Assembly: GCF_019139815.1 (NCBI RefSeq)
Contig: NZ_CP077079.1
Location: forward strand, 682,001-746,000
DNA length: 64,000 nt
Reading direction: 5' to 3'
DNA from: Pseudomonas asgharzadehiana
Lineage (GTDB): Bacteria > Pseudomonadota > Gammaproteobacteria > Pseudomonadales > Pseudomonadaceae
Within the stretch, counting starts at the first letter, position 1; each line of letters opens with the position of its first letter. Below are positions 44,547 to 52,992 of the stretch, one piece after another. The translations under genes were made by a program, and so were the position numbers. A model generated the notes under the pieces. It had not been told where the DNA came from. It did no database searches and saw only the letters and a program-made list of their open reading frames with translations.

Positions 44547-45272
44547 ATGCTTAAGCAGCTAGCACCTCGGACTTGGCTAGCCCACCACCTACTCGAATCA
44601 GGCGAGCGCTTCTTCGTCGTCCTCAGCAATGCCAGTGACGCCAAACCTCTCGATGCTTGGCGAAGCACAGCTGCCGGCATGCCGCCCCAACCCATCTGGT
44701 CCGGCACAGCCTACGCCGAGTGGAGTGAGGTGATGCCCTATGTCGCAATCATCGAGCCCGACAGTCCTTTTCTCGACTGGATAGCGACCACCGAATCCAC
44801 GGACTGGGGCTGGCTGGCGGTGTCCTCCAGCTCGTTGCAAACCGTGGTTGCGCATCTGCAAGGCTTGACCAAGGTCTACCTGCCCGATCATCAGGAAGTG
44901 TTTCTGCGCTTCTGGGATGGCGCCCAATTTCTACCGATGTTGCAGGCGTTGGGCGACGCGGCGTCAACGGTATTGCCGGTGTTCCAGCGTTACCTGATTA
45001 ATGGCCAGCCGCTGACGGTTGCGCCGGGGCCGATGACCGAGGCTAAAGCCAGCCCGTGGTGGCGAGTGCCTGCGCCGGTGCTCAAACATTTGGCAGAGCA
45101 GTCACCGCAAACCCTGATCGACAACCTGCTCCAACGGCTCGAAGAACAGCGCCCGGACCTGTACACCGCCTTCCCGCCGGCGACCTTGCGGCACAAGGTC
45201 GCCTACTTTGCGCGGGGTGCGGATATCAGCGATGACGCACTGGCCAGCGCCCTGGCGTCAGACTCGGCTTGA
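44547..45272 (+). CDS. DUF4123 T6SS effector adaptor (Tap/TEC-like chaperone)
   Basis: This protein of about 241 residues has the DUF4123 layout: FFVVLSNASDAKPLDAW near the N-terminus, the core segment PYVAIIEPDSPFLDWIATTE and LPDHQEVFLRFWDGAQFLPM. Such adaptors load effectors onto VgrG. I favour the ATG at 44547 because AAAGGA (44532-44537) lies at good spacing; an ATG at 44526 lacks one. It is the last gene of the island, downstream of effector and immunity rather than between vgrG and effector. Its 3' end overlaps convergent metY by 15 bases. Confidence 0.85.
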   Translation: MLKQLAPRTWLAHHLLESGERFFVVLSNASDAKPLDAWRSTAAGMPPQPIWSGTAYAEWSEVMPYVAIIEPDSPFLDWIATTESTDWGWLAVSSSSLQTVVAHLQGLTKVYLPDHQEVFLRFWDGAQFLPMLQALGDAASTVLPVFQRYLINGQPLTVAPGPMTEAKASPWWRVPAPVLKHLAEQSPQTLIDNLLQRLEEQRPDLYTAFPPATLRHKVAYFARGADISDDALASALASDSA

Positions 45273-46535
45273 GCCCAAGGCCTGCTGCAAGTCGTCGATC
45301 AGGTCTTCAATCGCCTCGATGCCCACAGAGAGGCGGATCATCTCCGGCTTCACACCGGCCTTGGCCTGTTCTTGCTCGTTCATCTGCCGATGGGTGGTGG
45401 AGGCAGGGTGGCAGGCCAGGGATTTGGCGTCACCGATGTTGACCAGGCGCTTGAAGATTTGCAGCGAGTCGTAGAAGCGCACGCCGGCATCGAAGCCGCC
45501 CTTCAAGCCGAAAGACAGGATCGCCGACGGTTTGCCTTGCATGTATTTTTGCGCCAGGGCGTGGTGCGGGTGATCGGGTAGCCCGGCATAGCTGACCCAT
45601 TCCACTGCCGCATGGCCTTGTAGGAACTGCGCGACCTTCAGGGCGTTTTCGGTGTGGCGCTCCATGCGCAGAGCCAGGGTTTCCAGGCCTTGCAGCAGCA
45701 AAAACGCATTCATCGGCGCCAGCGCCGCGCCGGTATTGCGCAGCGGCACAGTGCGGGCGCGGGCGATAAAGGCCGCTGGACCGAATTTTTCGGTATAGAT
45801 CACGCCGTGATAGGCCGGCTCGGGGTTGTTGAGGCCGGGGAATTTTTCCGGATATTGGGTCCAGGGGAAGGTGCCGCTGTCGACGATCACGCCGCCCAGG
45901 GAGTTGCCATGGCCGCCAATGTATTTAGTGATTGAGTGCACAACGATGTCGGCGCCGAATTGGATCGGCTTACACAGGATCGGCGTGGCCACGGTGTTAT
46001 CCACCACCAGTGGCACGCCACGGGCATGGGCGACGTCTGCCAGTGCCTGGATGTCGATGATATTGCCCGCCGGGTTGCCGATGCTTTCGCAGTACACCAG
46101 CTTGGTGTTGTCGTCGATCAGCTCGGCGATGGCTTGGGCAGAGTCGTCTCGGGCGAAGCGCACATCGACGCCAAAGCTCGGCAGCAGGTGGGCGAACAGG
46201 GTGTAGGTACCGCCGTAGAGCTGCGGGGTGGTGACGATATTGTCGCCGGCCCGGGTGAGGGTCTGGATCGCGTAGTGGATCGCGGCGCTGCCGGCCGACA
46301 CCGCCAGCGCGGCGATACCGCCTTCGAGGGCGGCGAGGCGTTGCTCCAGCACATCGTTGGTGGGGTTCATGATCCGCGTGTAGATGTTGCCGGGCACATC
46401 CAGGTTGAACAGGTCGGCGCCATGCTGGGCGTTATCGAATTCGAAGGCGACATTCTGGTAGATCGGCACAGCGACGGCCTTGGTGGTGGGGTCCGACTTA
46501 AAGCCATGGTGCAGCGCGATGGTGGCGTCTTTCAT
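45258..46535 (-). CDS. metY: O-acetylhomoserine (thiol)-lyase
   Basis: This 425-residue PLP enzyme of the Cys/Met metabolism family has the cofactor Lys in VVHSITKYIGGHGNSLGG, the segment SAGSAAIHYAIQTLTRAGDN and YTRIMNPTNDVLEQRLAALE. It makes homocysteine from O-acetylhomoserine and sulfide. Its length and SAGSAA segment fit MetY better than cystathionine gamma-synthase. The start MKDATIALHHGFKSD at 46535 is family-typical. Confidence 0.93.
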   Translation of the reverse strand: MKDATIALHHGFKSDPTTKAVAVPIYQNVAFEFDNAQHGADLFNLDVPGNIYTRIMNPTNDVLEQRLAALEGGIAALAVSAGSAAIHYAIQTLTRAGDNIVTTPQLYGGTYTLFAHLLPSFGVDVRFARDDSAQAIAELIDDNTKLVYCESIGNPAGNIIDIQALADVAHARGVPLVVDNTVATPILCKPIQFGADIVVHSITKYIGGHGNSLGGVIVDSGTFPWTQYPEKFPGLNNPEPAYHGVIYTEKFGPAAFIARARTVPLRNTGAALAPMNAFLLLQGLETLALRMERHTENALKVAQFLQGHAAVEWVSYAGLPDHPHHALAQKYMQGKPSAILSFGLKGGFDAGVRFYDSLQIFKRLVNIGDAKSLACHPASTTHRQMNEQEQAKAGVKPEMIRLSVGIEAIEDLIDDLQQALGSSRV

Positions 46536-46709
46536 GATTGTTATTGACCTCCCTGGAGAATGGATCGCCACAATAAGTCCACCGTGATACGGCCGTTTAG
46601 ATTTTTTTTGGCCTGCCTCCTGTATTTACGGCATAAGCACCGCCCGACACGCAGCCCTGCACCTTTGCCCGTGTAGAAGGTAAACTTCGCCCCCTGCGCA
46701 GGAGCAACC

Positions 46710-47546
46710 ATGAATTATCGTCACGCCTTTCACGCCGGCAACCACGCCGATGTCTTCAAACACCTGACCTTGACCCGCCTCATTGCCCTGATGTCGCGCA
46801 AGGAACAGCCGTTCGCCTACCTCGATACCCATGCCGGGATCGGTCTGTATGACCTGCAGGGCGACCAGGCCAACCGCACGGGTGAATACCTGGAAGGCAT
46901 CGCGCGTCTGTGGGGCGAGGACGACCTGCCGTCACTGACCGCCGACTACATGCGCGTGCTGCAAGAGATGAACCCGGATGGCCAGTTGCGTTACTACCCG
47001 GGCTCGCCGGAACTGGCACGGCGCCTTACGCGCCCGCAGGATCGGGTTTTGCTCAATGAGAAACACCCCGAAGACGGCGTGCTGCTCAAGGACAACATGA
47101 AAGGTGATCGCCGCGTCAAAGTGCACCTGGGCGAAGGCTGGCATGTACCGCGCGCCTTGTTGCCGGTGCCGGAAAAACGCGCATTGATGCTCATCGACCC
47201 GCCCTTCGAGAAACTCGATGAGATGCAGCGGTGCGCTGCCTCCCTCAAGGAAGCGGTCAGCCGCATGCGCCAGACCGTCGCGGCCATCTGGTACCCGGTG
47301 AAGGACCAGCGCATGCTGCGTCGCTTCTACCAGGACCTGGCCGGCACTGGCGCGCCGAAGCTGTTGCGCGTGGAATTGCTGGTGCATCCCCTGGACACGC
47401 CCAACACCCTGACCGGCTCGGGCCTGGCGATTGCCAACCCGCCGTGGGGCTTGGAAGAGGAATTGCGCGAGCTGCTGCCGTGGCTGTCCAAGAAACTTGG
47501 CCAGACCCAGGGTGGGTGGCAGATGGATTGGCTGATCGCTGAGTAA
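46710..47546 (+). CDS. rlmJ: 23S rRNA (adenine(2030)-N6)-methyltransferase
   Basis: This 278-residue protein starts MNYRHAFHAGNHADVFKHLT, the RlmJ N-terminal signature. It has a SAM-binding FAYLDTHAGIGLYDLQG and the catalytic DPPFE-type motif LMLIDPPFEKLDE. It methylates A2030 of 23S rRNA. It is divergent from metY and ends at a REP-like hairpin. Confidence 0.95.
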   Translation: MNYRHAFHAGNHADVFKHLTLTRLIALMSRKEQPFAYLDTHAGIGLYDLQGDQANRTGEYLEGIARLWGEDDLPSLTADYMRVLQEMNPDGQLRYYPGSPELARRLTRPQDRVLLNEKHPEDGVLLKDNMKGDRRVKVHLGEGWHVPRALLPVPEKRALMLIDPPFEKLDEMQRCAASLKEAVSRMRQTVAAIWYPVKDQRMLRRFYQDLAGTGAPKLLRVELLVHPLDTPNTLTGSGLAIANPPWGLEEELRELLPWLSKKLGQTQGGWQMDWLIAE

Positions 47547-47573
47547 CCTGCTCTAAAGCCAGGCACAGGACCC

Positions 47574-47600
47574 AATGTGGGAGGGCGCCCCTCCCACATG
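47574..47600. terminator. Half-REP hairpin between convergent rlmJ and msrA
   Basis: AATGTGGGAGGG and CCCCTCCCACAT form a tight hairpin with a 2-base loop region. Like 2151-2181, a REP half sits exactly between convergent genes. Confidence 0.7.
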
Positions 47601-47617
47601 TTGATCTGTGTTGGCCT

Positions 47618-48265
47618 TTAGATCGGGCAGGTCACGCCGGTGCCGCCGATCCCGCAATACCCCTGCGGATTCTTCGCCAGGTACTGCTGGTGGTACGCCT
47701 CGGCGAAGTACACCGTTGGGGCTTCGTCGATTTCGGTGGTGATTTCACCCAGGCCGGCCTTGCTCAGTTCTTGCTGATACGCCTCGGCACTGGCCTTCGC
47801 CGCCGCCAGTTGTTCCGGGGTGGTCGCATAAATCACCGAGCGGTACTGGCTGCCGATATCGTTGCCCTGGCGCATGCCCTGGGTCGGGTTGTGCAATTCC
47901 CAGAACATCTTCAGCAGGTCTTCGTATTTCACTTTGGCCTGGTCATACACCACCAGCACCACTTCGCTGTGGCCGGTCAGGCCGGAGCAGACTTCTTCGT
48001 AGGTCGGGTTCGGCGTGAAGCCGCCGGCGTAACCCACCACGGTGCTGACCACGCCATCGCGCTGCCAGAACTTGCGTTCCGCACCCCAGAAACATCCCAG
48101 GCCGAAGATCGCAAAACCGACATCGTCAATGAACGGGCCGAGCAGTGGGTTGCCGTTGACGAAGTGTGTCTCGGGCAGGTTCATCGGGGTTTCACGGCCA
48201 GGCAACGCTTGTTCTTGAGTAGGCAGCACGTTTTTGTTCACCAGAATTTCCGAGCGCAAGACCAT
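47618..48265 (-). CDS. msrA: Peptide-methionine (S)-S-oxide reductase
   Basis: This 215-residue enzyme has the active-site motif [14 protein letters not shown] with the nucleophilic Cys, then [18 protein letters not shown] and the resolving-Cys C-terminus [13 protein letters not shown]. It reduces methionine S-sulfoxide in proteins using thioredoxin. The 40-residue N-terminal extension (starting [20 protein letters not shown]) is usual in pseudomonads. Confidence 0.96.
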   Translation of the reverse strand: MVLRSEILVNKNVLPTQEQALPGRETPMNLPETHFVNGNPLLGPFIDDVGFAIFGLGCFWGAERKFWQRDGVVSTVVGYAGGFTPNPTYEEVCSGLTGHSEVVLVVYDQAKVKYEDLLKMFWELHNPTQGMRQGNDIGSQYRSVIYATTPEQLAAAKASAEAYQQELSKAGLGEITTEIDEAPTVYFAEAYHQQYLAKNPQGYCGIGGTGVTCPI

Positions 48266-48338
48266 GATCAGTCCTCTCGTCAGGTTGAGTTAGCGGTAAG
48301 GATTCAGACAGCCAGTGTGCCCGAGTGTTACAGCGCTG

Positions 48339-51032
48339 TCAGGCGATTGGCCCGCGCGGGTAGCGTTTGAGCATCGTCAACAGCTCTGCGCCGGGGATTG
48401 GCCGGTCGAACAGGTAGCCCTGGCCCACGTCGCAGCGGTGCCGTCGCAGGAACGCCAGTTGCTCGGCGGTCTCGATGCCTTCGGCCACAACCTTGAGCTT
48501 GAGGTTGTGGGCCATGGCGATCACGGCCGAGGTGATTTCCATGTCGTCCTGGTTGTCCGGGATCTCGTGGATAAAGCTGCGATCGATCTTGATGATGTCG
48601 ATGGGGAATTTTTTCAAGTAGCTCAGCGATGAGTAACCGGTACCGAAATCGTCCATGGCCAGGGTCAGGCCGAAGCTCTTGAGTTGGTCCAGTTGCAGGC
48701 GTGTGTCCTCGGTGGCTTCCAGCAGCAGGCCTTCGGTGAGTTCCAGTTCCAGCAGGTTGGCGGGCAGGTCTTCTTCCTTGAGGATGGCGGCAATCGAGGC
48801 CACCAGGTCCGGGTCGGAGAACTGCTTGGGCGACAGGTTGATTGCCACCTGCAGGTTGCCCATGCCGGCGGCGCTCAGACGCTTGCTCATGCGGCAGGCC
48901 TGGCGCGCGATCCATTTGCCGATGGGGATGATCAAGCCGGTCTCTTCGGCCACGCTGATGAACTGGTCAGGACGGATCATGCCCTTTTCCGGATGGTTCC
49001 AGCGCAGCAGCGCTTCCATGCCCAGCAAGCGACCGCTGCGCAGGCATAGCTTGGGCTGGTAGAACACGTCCAGCTCGTTCTGGGTCAAGGCGCGACGCAG
49101 GTTGTTCTCTACGAACAGCTTGTAGCTGGCCTCGGCGTTCAGCGCTTCGGTGAACACTTGTACCTGGTGTTTGCCGTTGGCCTTGGCTTTGTGCAGCGCC
49201 AGGCCGGCGTTACGCATCAGGGTTTGCGGGTCGCGGCCATGCAGGGGGGCGCATGCCAGGCCCACGGAACCGGTGACGCTGATCAATTGGTTGTCGACGA
49301 ACATCGGTTTATCCAGGGTTGCCAGCAACTGGCTGGCGACCTGCTGGCCGCTTTCCAGGTCGGTGTCGTCGAGCAGTACCGCAAACTCGTTGCTGGCAAA
49401 GCGCGCCAGGCTGCCGCCGGTACTCAGGCTGTTGCGCAGGCGCCGGGCCAGGCTGATCAGCAGCTTGTCGCCGGTCTGGTGGCCGAGGCTGTCGTTGATG
49501 CGCTTGAAGTTGTCGATGTCCACCAGCAGCAGGCTGATCGGGGTGTCACTGTCGCGGGCAAAGCGCTCGTCGAGGTTGCGGATAAACGCCGGGCGGTTGC
49601 CCAGGTTGGTCAGGTTGTCGGTATAGGCCAGGCGCTCGATGCGCTGCTGGGCCAGCTTGGTCTGGGTGATGTCTTCGTAGATACCGATGTAGTGCGTCAG
49701 CTCACGGTTGTCGCCATACACCTTGGAGATCGACAGCTGGCCCCAGTAGGGTTCGAGGTTTTTACGCCGGCTTTTGAATTCACCCTGCCAACTGTTGCTT
49801 TTGGCCAGGCTCGACGGCGCGTCAAACAGCAACTCGCTGAGGTTCTCCAGCGCGGGTAATTGCGCCAGGCGATGGCCGTGGACTTCTTCGGCGCTGTACT
49901 GGGTGATCGCGGTAAAACTTGGGTTGACGTACTCCACAACGCCGTCGCAGTTGACCAGCAAAAACGCGTTGGCGCTTTGCTCCACCGCGCGCTGGAACAG
50001 ATGCAGGGCGCTGGTGGCGGTGCGGCGGTTGTGGTTGTTGATCACTTGCGCGAACTGGTCGGCCAACTCACCGGCGAAGGCAATCTCATCGGCCTGCCAC
50101 ACGCGCGAGCTGCCGCCTTGTTCCAGGCATAGCACGCCGACCACCTGGCCATCGACGCGGATGCTCGCATCCAGCATGGCGTGGATGTCTTTGGCGCGCA
50201 GGTTCTCGGCCATCTCACGGGTGCGCGGGTCGCGCATGGCATTGTTGGCGTCGATGGCGCGGCTGGTGTGCAAGGCTTCCAGATAATCCGGGAAGCAGCC
50301 GGCATCAATGGGGTCCGGCAGATGGTACTGCTGGTCGGCGCGGTGATAGGCCGAAATCGGCGTCAGGCGCTGGCCTTCGAGATTCCAGAGGCTTGCGCAA
50401 TCGATCTGGTAGATATCGCAGGCGCTACGGGTGATCAGCTCGGCGGCTTCCTGCAGCGAGTTGTTGGCGGTGTAGCGCTGGCGGGCCAGCAGCAGGATCA
50501 ACTCTTGCTGGGCGCGCACCCGTTCCAGATGCTGCAGCTGTTCCTGCTGGGCACGCTGGTTGAGTTCGAGGGCGATCTGCAGGCGGTTGTTCTGGCTTTC
50601 CAGGTCCTGCGTCGGGGCAGGCAAGGGGATTTCGCTGAACAGGCCGTCGACCACCATCAGGTAGCCGCGCAGCAGATGGCGATTGTGTTGTTTATAGGCC
50701 TCGCCCATTTCGAGCAGGCTCAGGGGGCCGTCGTTGGTGTGCAAGGTGTAGCGCACCAGGTAATGCGGGCTTTGGCTCAGTTGCTGTTGAATGGTGTCGT
50801 GCAGTTGATAGCGCGCCTGGGGTTCCATCAGGCTGGCGTAGGGTGTGCCGATCAGGGCGCACAGCTCGACCGCCGACAGGCCGAATTGGCGCTCGCAGTT
50901 GGGGTCGAGGTACAGCAGGGCCCAGCTTGCCTCATTAAGCCGCTCGAAACGCAGCATACCGAGGCGCGAAGGCACCGGTAACTGCGTCACTACCTCGGCC
51001 GCCATACGGGCGACATCGGGTTGGCTTTTCAT
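48339..51032 (-). CDS. dipA: Cyclic di-GMP phosphodiesterase with PAS, GAF, PAS, degenerate GGDEF and EAL domains
   Basis: This 897-residue cytosolic regulator has an N-terminal PAS-like sensor and a GAF domain (around SACDIYQIDCASLWNLEG, VVGVLCLEQGGSSRVWQ). A second PAS (VEYVNPSFTAITQYSAEEVH), a GGDEF domain reading ASNEF at the active site, and a full EAL domain (GMEALLRWNHPEKG; DDFGTGYSSLSYL; VVAEGIET) follow. The architecture, the ASNEF variant and the location beside msrA and aceEF match P. aeruginosa DipA, which lowers c-di-GMP and promotes biofilm dispersal. Net activity should be hydrolysis. Confidence 0.92.
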   Translation of the reverse strand: MKSQPDVARMAAEVVTQLPVPSRLGMLRFERLNEASWALLYLDPNCERQFGLSAVELCALIGTPYASLMEPQARYQLHDTIQQQLSQSPHYLVRYTLHTNDGPLSLLEMGEAYKQHNRHLLRGYLMVVDGLFSEIPLPAPTQDLESQNNRLQIALELNQRAQQEQLQHLERVRAQQELILLLARQRYTANNSLQEAAELITRSACDIYQIDCASLWNLEGQRLTPISAYHRADQQYHLPDPIDAGCFPDYLEALHTSRAIDANNAMRDPRTREMAENLRAKDIHAMLDASIRVDGQVVGVLCLEQGGSSRVWQADEIAFAGELADQFAQVINNHNRRTATSALHLFQRAVEQSANAFLLVNCDGVVEYVNPSFTAITQYSAEEVHGHRLAQLPALENLSELLFDAPSSLAKSNSWQGEFKSRRKNLEPYWGQLSISKVYGDNRELTHYIGIYEDITQTKLAQQRIERLAYTDNLTNLGNRPAFIRNLDERFARDSDTPISLLLVDIDNFKRINDSLGHQTGDKLLISLARRLRNSLSTGGSLARFASNEFAVLLDDTDLESGQQVASQLLATLDKPMFVDNQLISVTGSVGLACAPLHGRDPQTLMRNAGLALHKAKANGKHQVQVFTEALNAEASYKLFVENNLRRALTQNELDVFYQPKLCLRSGRLLGMEALLRWNHPEKGMIRPDQFISVAEETGLIIPIGKWIARQACRMSKRLSAAGMGNLQVAINLSPKQFSDPDLVASIAAILKEEDLPANLLELELTEGLLLEATEDTRLQLDQLKSFGLTLAMDDFGTGYSSLSYLKKFPIDIIKIDRSFIHEIPDNQDDMEITSAVIAMAHNLKLKVVAEGIETAEQLAFLRRHRCDVGQGYLFDRPIPGAELLTMLKRYPRGPIA

Positions 51033-51236
51033 GGGGGGAACTCACTTGAAGTAACGCGCACGGCGCCGGGCTCACGCCCTCTTTTCTGCTGCCTGCGGCA
51101 AGGTTGCATCATGCAGCGCGGGCTGACAAGAGAGGATGAAGGCTAAGTGCTATAAGGGGGGTATCGGCCGGACGGGGGAATTCTTCAGTCGGAATGACAG
51201 AAGGTGTACAACCCTGTCCTGTCTGTATAGAAAAGC

Positions 51237-51264
51237 AAAAAAAGCCCCGCCAAATTGACGGGGT
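51237..51264 (-). terminator. Rho-independent terminator of aceEF
   Basis: On the minus strand CCCCG pairs with CGGGG around a 9-base loop and is followed by a T run (A tract at 51237-51243 on the plus strand). It lies 71 bases after the aceF stop. The rest of 51033-51334 is the dipA upstream region with no further feature I can support. Confidence 0.85.
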
Positions 51265-51334
51265 TGAGGTACGAGCGTGGCGCTCGGAAATCGTTGCAAG
51301 CAGGCCTCCCCGGTTACGGGGAGGCCGCTGCGGC

Positions 51335-52981
51335 TTACAGCAGGATCGTGCGGATGTCGTTCAGCAACTGGCTCAGACGCTGGGTAAAGCGTGCAGCGGC
51401 CGCGCCGTTGATCACACGGTGATCGTAGGACAGCGACAGCGGCAGCATCAGCTTCGGCTGGAACGCTTTACCGTCCCAGACTGGCTGGATAGTGGCCTTG
51501 GACACACCCAGGATCGCCACTTCCGGCGCGTTGACGATTGGCGTGAAGCCAGTGCCGCCAATGTGACCGAGGCTGGAGATGGTGAAGCAAGCGCCTTGCA
51601 TGTCGTCTGCGGTCAGCTTCTTGTCGCGCGCCTTGGCAGCCAGGGCAGCGGCCTCAGCGGCAAGCTGCAGCAGGCTCTTCTGATCGACGTTCTTGATGAC
51701 CGGTACCAGCAGGCCATCCGGGGTATCGACGGCAAAACCAATGTGGACGTACTTCTTGCGAATGATCGCCTTGCCGCTTGGCGCCAGCGAGCTGTTGAAG
51801 TCCGGCAGCTCCTTGAGCAGGTGCGCACAGGCCTTGAGCAGCAATGGCAGCACGGTCAGTTTCACGCCGGCTTTTTCGGCCACGGCTTTCTGCGCGACGC
51901 GGAAAGCTTCCAGGTCGGTGATGTCGGCCTGGTCGAACTGAGTCACGTGCGGAATGTTCAGCCAGCTGCGGTGCAGGCTCGACGCGCCGATTTGCATCAG
52001 GCGGGTCATCGGCACTTCTTCGGTTTCGCCGAAGCGGCTGAAGTCCACCACCGGAATCGGTGGAATGCCCGCGCCGCCCGTTGCAGCGCCGGCAGCCGGA
52101 GCTTCCTTGGCCTTCTGCATCATGGCTTTGACGTAAACCTGCACGTCTTCCTTCAGCACGCGACCGTGCGGGCCAGTGGCCGACACAGCGTTCAGCTCGA
52201 CGCCGAATTCACGGGCCAGTTGACGTACAGCCGGGCCGGCGTGAACCTTGGCACCGCTAGGCGCAGGCGCGGTAGCAGCAGGGGCCGGTGCGGCCTCGGC
52301 TTTTGTGGCAGGTGCAGGTGCGGCGGCCGGTGCGGCTTCAGCTTTTGCAGTTGCCGGAGCAGCGGCAGGTGCTGGCGCGGCAGCAGGCGCAGCGCCTTGT
52401 ACTTTCAGCTTGAGGATGAAGTCACCGGTGCCGACTTCGTCTTCCAGCTTGACCGCGATGCTCTCCACCACGCCGGCAGCCGGCGATGGGATTTCCATGG
52501 AGGCTTTGTCGGACTCCAAAGTGATCAGCGACTGATCGGCTTCGACGGTGTCGCCCACCTTGACCAGCAACTCGATGATCTTGGCCTTGCCCGACGAACC
52601 GATGTCCGGCACGTGAATATCCTGCACGGTGGCGGCGGCAGGTGCGGCGGCCGGGGCTGGGGCAGCCTCGGCAGCAGCGGCAGGCTTTTCAGCGGCAGGT
52701 GCAGGTGCAGGTGCGGCAGCGGCAGCAGGTGCCGCCGCGTCGGCGGCGCCTTCGATTTCCAGTTCCAGCAGTTCGTCGCCTTCTTTCAGGCGGTCGCCCA
52801 GCTTCACTTTCAGGCTCTTGACCACGCCGGCCTTGGGAGCAGGGATTTCCATGCTCGCCTTGTCCGACTCCAGGGTCAGGATGCTCTGGTCGGCTTCGAC
52901 TTTGTCGCCGACCTTCACAAACAGCTCGATTACTTCACCTTCACCGCTGCCGATGTCAGGTACGCGAATGAGTTCGCTCAC
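51335..52981 (-). CDS. aceF: Dihydrolipoamide acetyltransferase, E2 of pyruvate dehydrogenase
   Basis: This 548-residue protein has two lipoyl domains (lipoyl Lys41 in TLESDKASMEIPAPKAG, and a second TLESDKASMEIPSPAAG about 120 residues on) joined by long Ala/Pro linkers. A peripheral-subunit-binding domain (AGPAVRQLAREFGVELNAVS) and a catalytic core ending SYDHRVINGAAAARF with the active His follow. It transfers acetyl groups to CoA. It lies 11 bases after aceE in the same operon. Confidence 0.96.
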   Translation of the reverse strand: MSELIRVPDIGSGEGEVIELFVKVGDKVEADQSILTLESDKASMEIPAPKAGVVKSLKVKLGDRLKEGDELLELEIEGAADAAAPAAAAAPAPAPAAEKPAAAAEAAPAPAAAPAAATVQDIHVPDIGSSGKAKIIELLVKVGDTVEADQSLITLESDKASMEIPSPAAGVVESIAVKLEDEVGTGDFILKLKVQGAAPAAAPAPAAAPATAKAEAAPAAAPAPATKAEAAPAPAATAPAPSGAKVHAGPAVRQLAREFGVELNAVSATGPHGRVLKEDVQVYVKAMMQKAKEAPAAGAATGGAGIPPIPVVDFSRFGETEEVPMTRLMQIGASSLHRSWLNIPHVTQFDQADITDLEAFRVAQKAVAEKAGVKLTVLPLLLKACAHLLKELPDFNSSLAPSGKAIIRKKYVHIGFAVDTPDGLLVPVIKNVDQKSLLQLAAEAAALAAKARDKKLTADDMQGACFTISSLGHIGGTGFTPIVNAPEVAILGVSKATIQPVWDGKAFQPKLMLPLSLSYDHRVINGAAAARFTQRLSQLLNDIRTILL

Positions 52982-52992
52982 AAAAAATCTCC

